Of a stretch of DNA of 64,000 nucleotides, positions 60,471-64,000 are shown in pieces (position 1 is the first letter of the stretch; the number at the start of each line of letters is the position of its first letter). The position numbers were made by a program, and so were the translations under genes. Source of the DNA: Stomorhina lunata (lineage: Eukaryota > Arthropoda > Insecta > Diptera > Rhiniidae); assembly GCA_933228675.1 (NCBI GenBank), contig OW121743.1:80267363-80331362 (forward strand), in the 5' to 3' direction. The notes beneath the pieces are model-generated. The model saw nothing but the letters and a program-made list of their open reading frames with translations. It had not been told where the DNA came from and ran no database searches.

Positions 60471-61914
60471 AATAGAACCTTTATCCTCTAATAACACTCA
60501 TACGCTATAAATATCTCTTGCGTATGATTGATATTTAGCCTTAATTCAAAATCTTTATCACTCATACGCATCGTTATGGCCCAATTGCCAAATCATATGC
60601 AAAAATTTGAACTTTAATAAATCAAATATGTATGTAATTTTAATAAATTTTTCAAAAGACTAAAATAAAAGTTCAGTTAATCTACCTTTTACTTTCTTTT
60701 GTTATCATTCGTTTATGGGTTTTTGATGTGGTTTCTCATTTTCGAGTATTAAAACTAAAATAAAAAAAATTTTCAGTAAATTTCCTAGTTTTTTCTTTCA
60801 TTGAGAATTGAACTTTTAACAGCCAACAAAAAGTCAAAAGCAGCAATAAAAAATTTTTTTATTATAAAATTTTAATATTTTCACTATTTTTACTTTGTTT
60901 TCAGTTTCAGTATTTGTAACCATTTTGTAGGGCAATCGATAGTGCAATGACTGCGGTAAATAAACTCAGCCAAGGGCATTGCAAAAAAAAAGTCGCTTAT
61001 TATAGAGATATTAAGGGAAATTTAAAGAAGGACTTAACTTTATAAAAAATTTCTGTAAATAGATTTTGAATGTGTAAATTTCAAAAATTTTTCTTAGTTA
61101 AGTTTTATATCATCTAAAATTTTATGTTTTGCTTCAAAAAATATCTTTCTTTGACTTGTATTGTTTTTTAGTTAAGTCCTTTTTCTCTTCTCTGAAACAT
61201 TATGCAAATTTCAACCAACTTTCGCTCTATTATACACATTCTCTACTTTTCTCTACTTTTAGTTATTTGGAAAAATTTAAATACAATTGTATTATAAAAG
61301 TATGAAATTTATTGTATGTAGTACCATCTAGGGTTCAATTATTTTGCATGTGAACTATTTTTGAGGTCAAAAGGTAAACAAAAGTGAACCACAACAACAA
61401 AAACTGTATAATAATATAACTTCCATATATACTATTATATGGTATAACTGGCCCAATGTGCCTAGTATTTGTTTGTATGATTGCAAAATTCATTCAATGT
61501 TTTTGTGCCACAAAACCAAACAATGAATTATGAAAATCGAGGGAAATGGAGAAAAGTTGTAGTATAAAAATGGTAAAATATTACTTAAGTTTAAGTACCT
61601 TTGTATGAACTTTTATGTCTTGCAATTAGTTTTTAATTGCTTTTTACCTTTTTGTTTGTATTATTATTTAAATATTGTTTTGGCATCAGGAAATTTAATT
61701 ATTTGTGTGAAAGTAAATTTAAATATTAAAAAGGTATTTTTGCAATAAAAATATTAATACCTTTAAGATAGAAAACAAAATAAAAAGAAATTTTTTGAAA
61801 CAAAAAATCTTCCTGGTAAGATTTTCGTAGACTAATTTGTTCAACAAAAATTTTGATAACGAGTCAAATCAAAAATTTTCGAACACGTGCTGAACCACAC
61901 TATCTACGTTCTAT
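60471..61914. other. Unique spacer, nothing recognised
   Basis: AT-rich unique sequence without long frames. CACTCATACGC occurs twice (near 60487 and 60560). No RNA gene is seen. Confidence 0.45.
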
Positions 61915-62430
61915 CTATCATTAGGAGCCTCTATCGACTAATGCGCAATAACTTTGCTAAAGTTCATAGCAAAAAAATGCATTGATTAATTTTCAGTGGC
62001 GCCATCTGGTGAAAATAAAGTCGCGCCAACTTAAAAACCTTATGTCGGCTCATGCACAAAAACTTTTTTAAGATCATTACATAATCAAATGCAGTTTGAA
62101 GTTTACTATTCAGTAGCGCCATCTGACAGAAATAAACCGCACCAAATTAGAAACAACTTTGATAAAGATCATAGAATGATAAAATGCACAGTTCACGATT
62201 TAATTTATTTTGAGTAAATTTCAGTGGCACCACCAGTCGGAAGTAACGCAACAACTTTCCTAAGTTTAAGATTTAATTAATTTTAAGCAATTTTCAGTAA
62301 CGCCACCTATCGGAACTTGGTCATACAAACTTAGTAATGTTCCTCGGCTCATGCGTAACAACTTTTCTTAAGATCATAACATGATCAAAGGTATCAAGTA
62401 TAGTAAACTATATTCTTTAAAAGACATACA
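61915..62430 (-). mobile_element. Helitron-like element, copy D (inverted fragment)
   Basis: Reverse-complement tandem units with TCAGTGGCGCCATCTGG, AGTAGCGCCATCTGAC and AGTAACGCCACCTATCGG. At the high end is TAGTAAACTATATTCTTTAAAAG, matching the start of the tandem part in copy A (near 900-920). Only the tandem portion is kept; both ends are missing. Confidence 0.65.
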
Positions 62431-62840
62431 GGTTGATGATAGTTTGAAGATTTTTGATTATAATTTGATGCTTGTTCGAAGATTGTTTGATAGTAGTTTG
62501 ATGATTAATTGATAATTGATAATTGATTGACGATTGACTGACGAATGTTTAATGATTTTTAATGAGTGTTCGTTAATTGTTTGGTATTTTTTTTCGGTTG
62601 TTTAATTATTGTTTGACGATTGTTTGATGATTGACGAATTTTTGTTTTTTGATTGTTTGAAGATTATTGACGACTGTTTGGTGATTGATTGACGATTGAC
62701 CGATGTTTGTTTGGTGAATGTTTAATTATAGTTTACGATTGTTGGATGGTTGTTCACGAATCTTTGTTTATTTTTTAATGATTGTTTGGTGATTGTTGTC
62801 TGGAGAGAGATGGTTTTATGATTGTTTGACCACTCTATGA
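62431..62840. repeat. Degenerate TTGTTTGATGA-type array
   Basis: About 400 bp of irregular 10-12-nt units with GATTGTTTGA, TTGACGATTG and TTTGATGATT strings. No single period is fixed. It separates two oppositely oriented Helitron-like copies. Confidence 0.75.
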
Positions 62841-63033
62841 CGAGTGGTACAATTTCTGTGCCTTACATGTTTATCACGAGTCTGACTAGTTTTGCGACTG
62901 TTCTAAAGCTTCAAAACTGGTTTGTCTAGTGTAAGTTATGTGCGAACAGTTGGAAGCTAACTTCGTTGCGCTAATCGATACGTCGAGCGGTTAAAGATCT
63001 ATGTATGAAATTTTTTAAAAGTTTTACAATATA
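62841..63033. other. Short unique stretch
   Basis: About 190 bp of less AT-rich sequence (for example CGATACGTCGAGCGG near 62976-62990) with no identifiable feature. Confidence 0.4.
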
Positions 63034-64000
63034 TTATATTCTTTAACGAGCAATAACTGTATGTATATAAATATCTATGTATATATATATATATATGTAG
63101 AATGGCTATATTGAAAACGGCTCTAACGATTTTGATGTATAGGTCGAGTAAGAAGGGACTTTTGGAACCTTTGCCTCTAAGAGGGCAAAAACGGGTAAAA
63201 AGGGGAAAAATCGAAAATGCTATATCTACAAAAGTAATAGGCATAGAAACAAATTTTAAATCATTTTCTAAACCGCCGTTAAAATCAGCGGACAGGTGTT
63301 TGGTACTTTTTTCAATCTATGGCCGATAGGGGGTAAAAAAGAGTGAAAATAGTTTTTTTTTGTACCATTTTCAAGTCACTCTTATCTTTTGAACCAAACA
63401 ATATAGAAAATAATTTTGTAATGCAACGAATAAATGTGAGAAAAATATTGAACATGTATTTGGTACTTTTTCGATTTCGGGGGCCACAATGGGTAAAAAA
63501 GGGATAAAATGATAACTTAACACCTCATAAAGTAATATGAATAGGAATAATACGTTAACTGCGTTTTTATAAAAAGTACCGAATTCAATTGGTACCAGGT
63601 ACCAAATAAGCATATGTAACTTTTTAGATATTAGGGAAAAGGGGAACAAATTGGTAATGTTATAACTTTTAAACAAATGCATGTTTTTCTGTCTGTATGG
63701 CCTTTATAGAATAGTAAACTATGCATTCAACCATGTTATGCTCGTGCAATAATCTTTAGCTAAAGTTGTTGCGCATGTGACGACGAAGGTTTCTAATTGG
63801 TATGACTAATTTCCGACAGGTGGCGCCACTGAAAACCACTCTAAATGAATTAAATCGTAAACTTTGCATTGTATCATGGTATGATCTTTAGAAAATTTGT
63901 TGCACATGAGCCGACGAAGGTCTCTTAGTTCGTATGAACAAATTTCGATAGGTGGTGCCACTGAAAATTACACAAAGTGAATTAAATCGTAAGATTACTT
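63034..64000 (+). mobile_element. Helitron-like element, copy C (runs off the window)
   Basis: Same order as copy A: ACGAGCAATAACTGTATGT, a short (TA)n, GAAAACGGCTCTAACGATTT, AGGGACTTTTGGAACCT, the GGTACC-rich part, then 132-bp-type units with CCGACAGGTGGCGCCACTG (near 63815). The 3' end lies beyond the window. Frames of 75 and 103 codons across it are incidental. Confidence 0.7.

Overview
The window looks like euchromatic but gene-poor DNA from a calyptrate fly (blow fly or house fly group). This is an inference from four things: extreme AT content, a spliced insect-type secreted protein gene with a TATA/Inr promoter, Helitron-like fragments with a CCGAGC/GCTCGG hairpin and CTAG end, and dispersed repeats with (GACA/GACG)n cores and 'TATACCCACCATCAA'-type ends. 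No sequence search was possible, so the species is not fixed.

Only one protein-coding gene is supported. It is on the + strand with a TATA box at 7898, an initiator near 7931, a 7-codon first exon (8141-8161), an 11.8-kb first intron, exon 2 (19948-20279), a 66-bp intron and exon 3 (20346-21762). The product is 589 residues: a signal peptide, a basic N-terminal part, a short conserved-looking block (residues 207-246) and a long Gln/His/Tyr/Pro-rich tail. It is probably an extracellular (cuticle, eggshell or similar) protein of unknown function.

Layout. 1-7700: a Helitron-like element, a repeat fragment shared with 46.2 kb, a tRNA-derived SINE, and a ~3-kb inverted-ended element carrying a (GACA)n expansion. 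7.9-21.8 kb: the gene, with transposon fragments, a second SINE, an inverted Helitron-like copy, a 1.5-kb 12-mer array and a 2-kb 28-mer array inside intron 1. 22.2-60.5 kb: large minisatellite arrays separated by 0.6-2.7-kb unique AT-rich spacers with no recognisable gene. 61.9-64 kb: two more Helitron-like copies in inverted orientation.

The minisatellites fall into three families with the same design: a 28-31-nt unit made of an A/T-run palindrome around a small centre (GATC, C or CTATAG) plus a short asymmetric spacer. They switch orientation several times, producing long imperfect inverted repeats, one pair of which brackets exons 2-3 of the gene. Most of the long open frames in the window are artefacts of 4-mer and 12-mer arrays.

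The most notable single observation is a sequence at 46153-46219 that satisfies the complete type I hammerhead ribozyme consensus (CUGAAGA, stem II, GAAA, a minimal ACGCGU stem III, a GUA cleavage triplet and a two-part stem I). It lies just upstream of a hairpin-bearing repeat that also occurs at 2954-3047.
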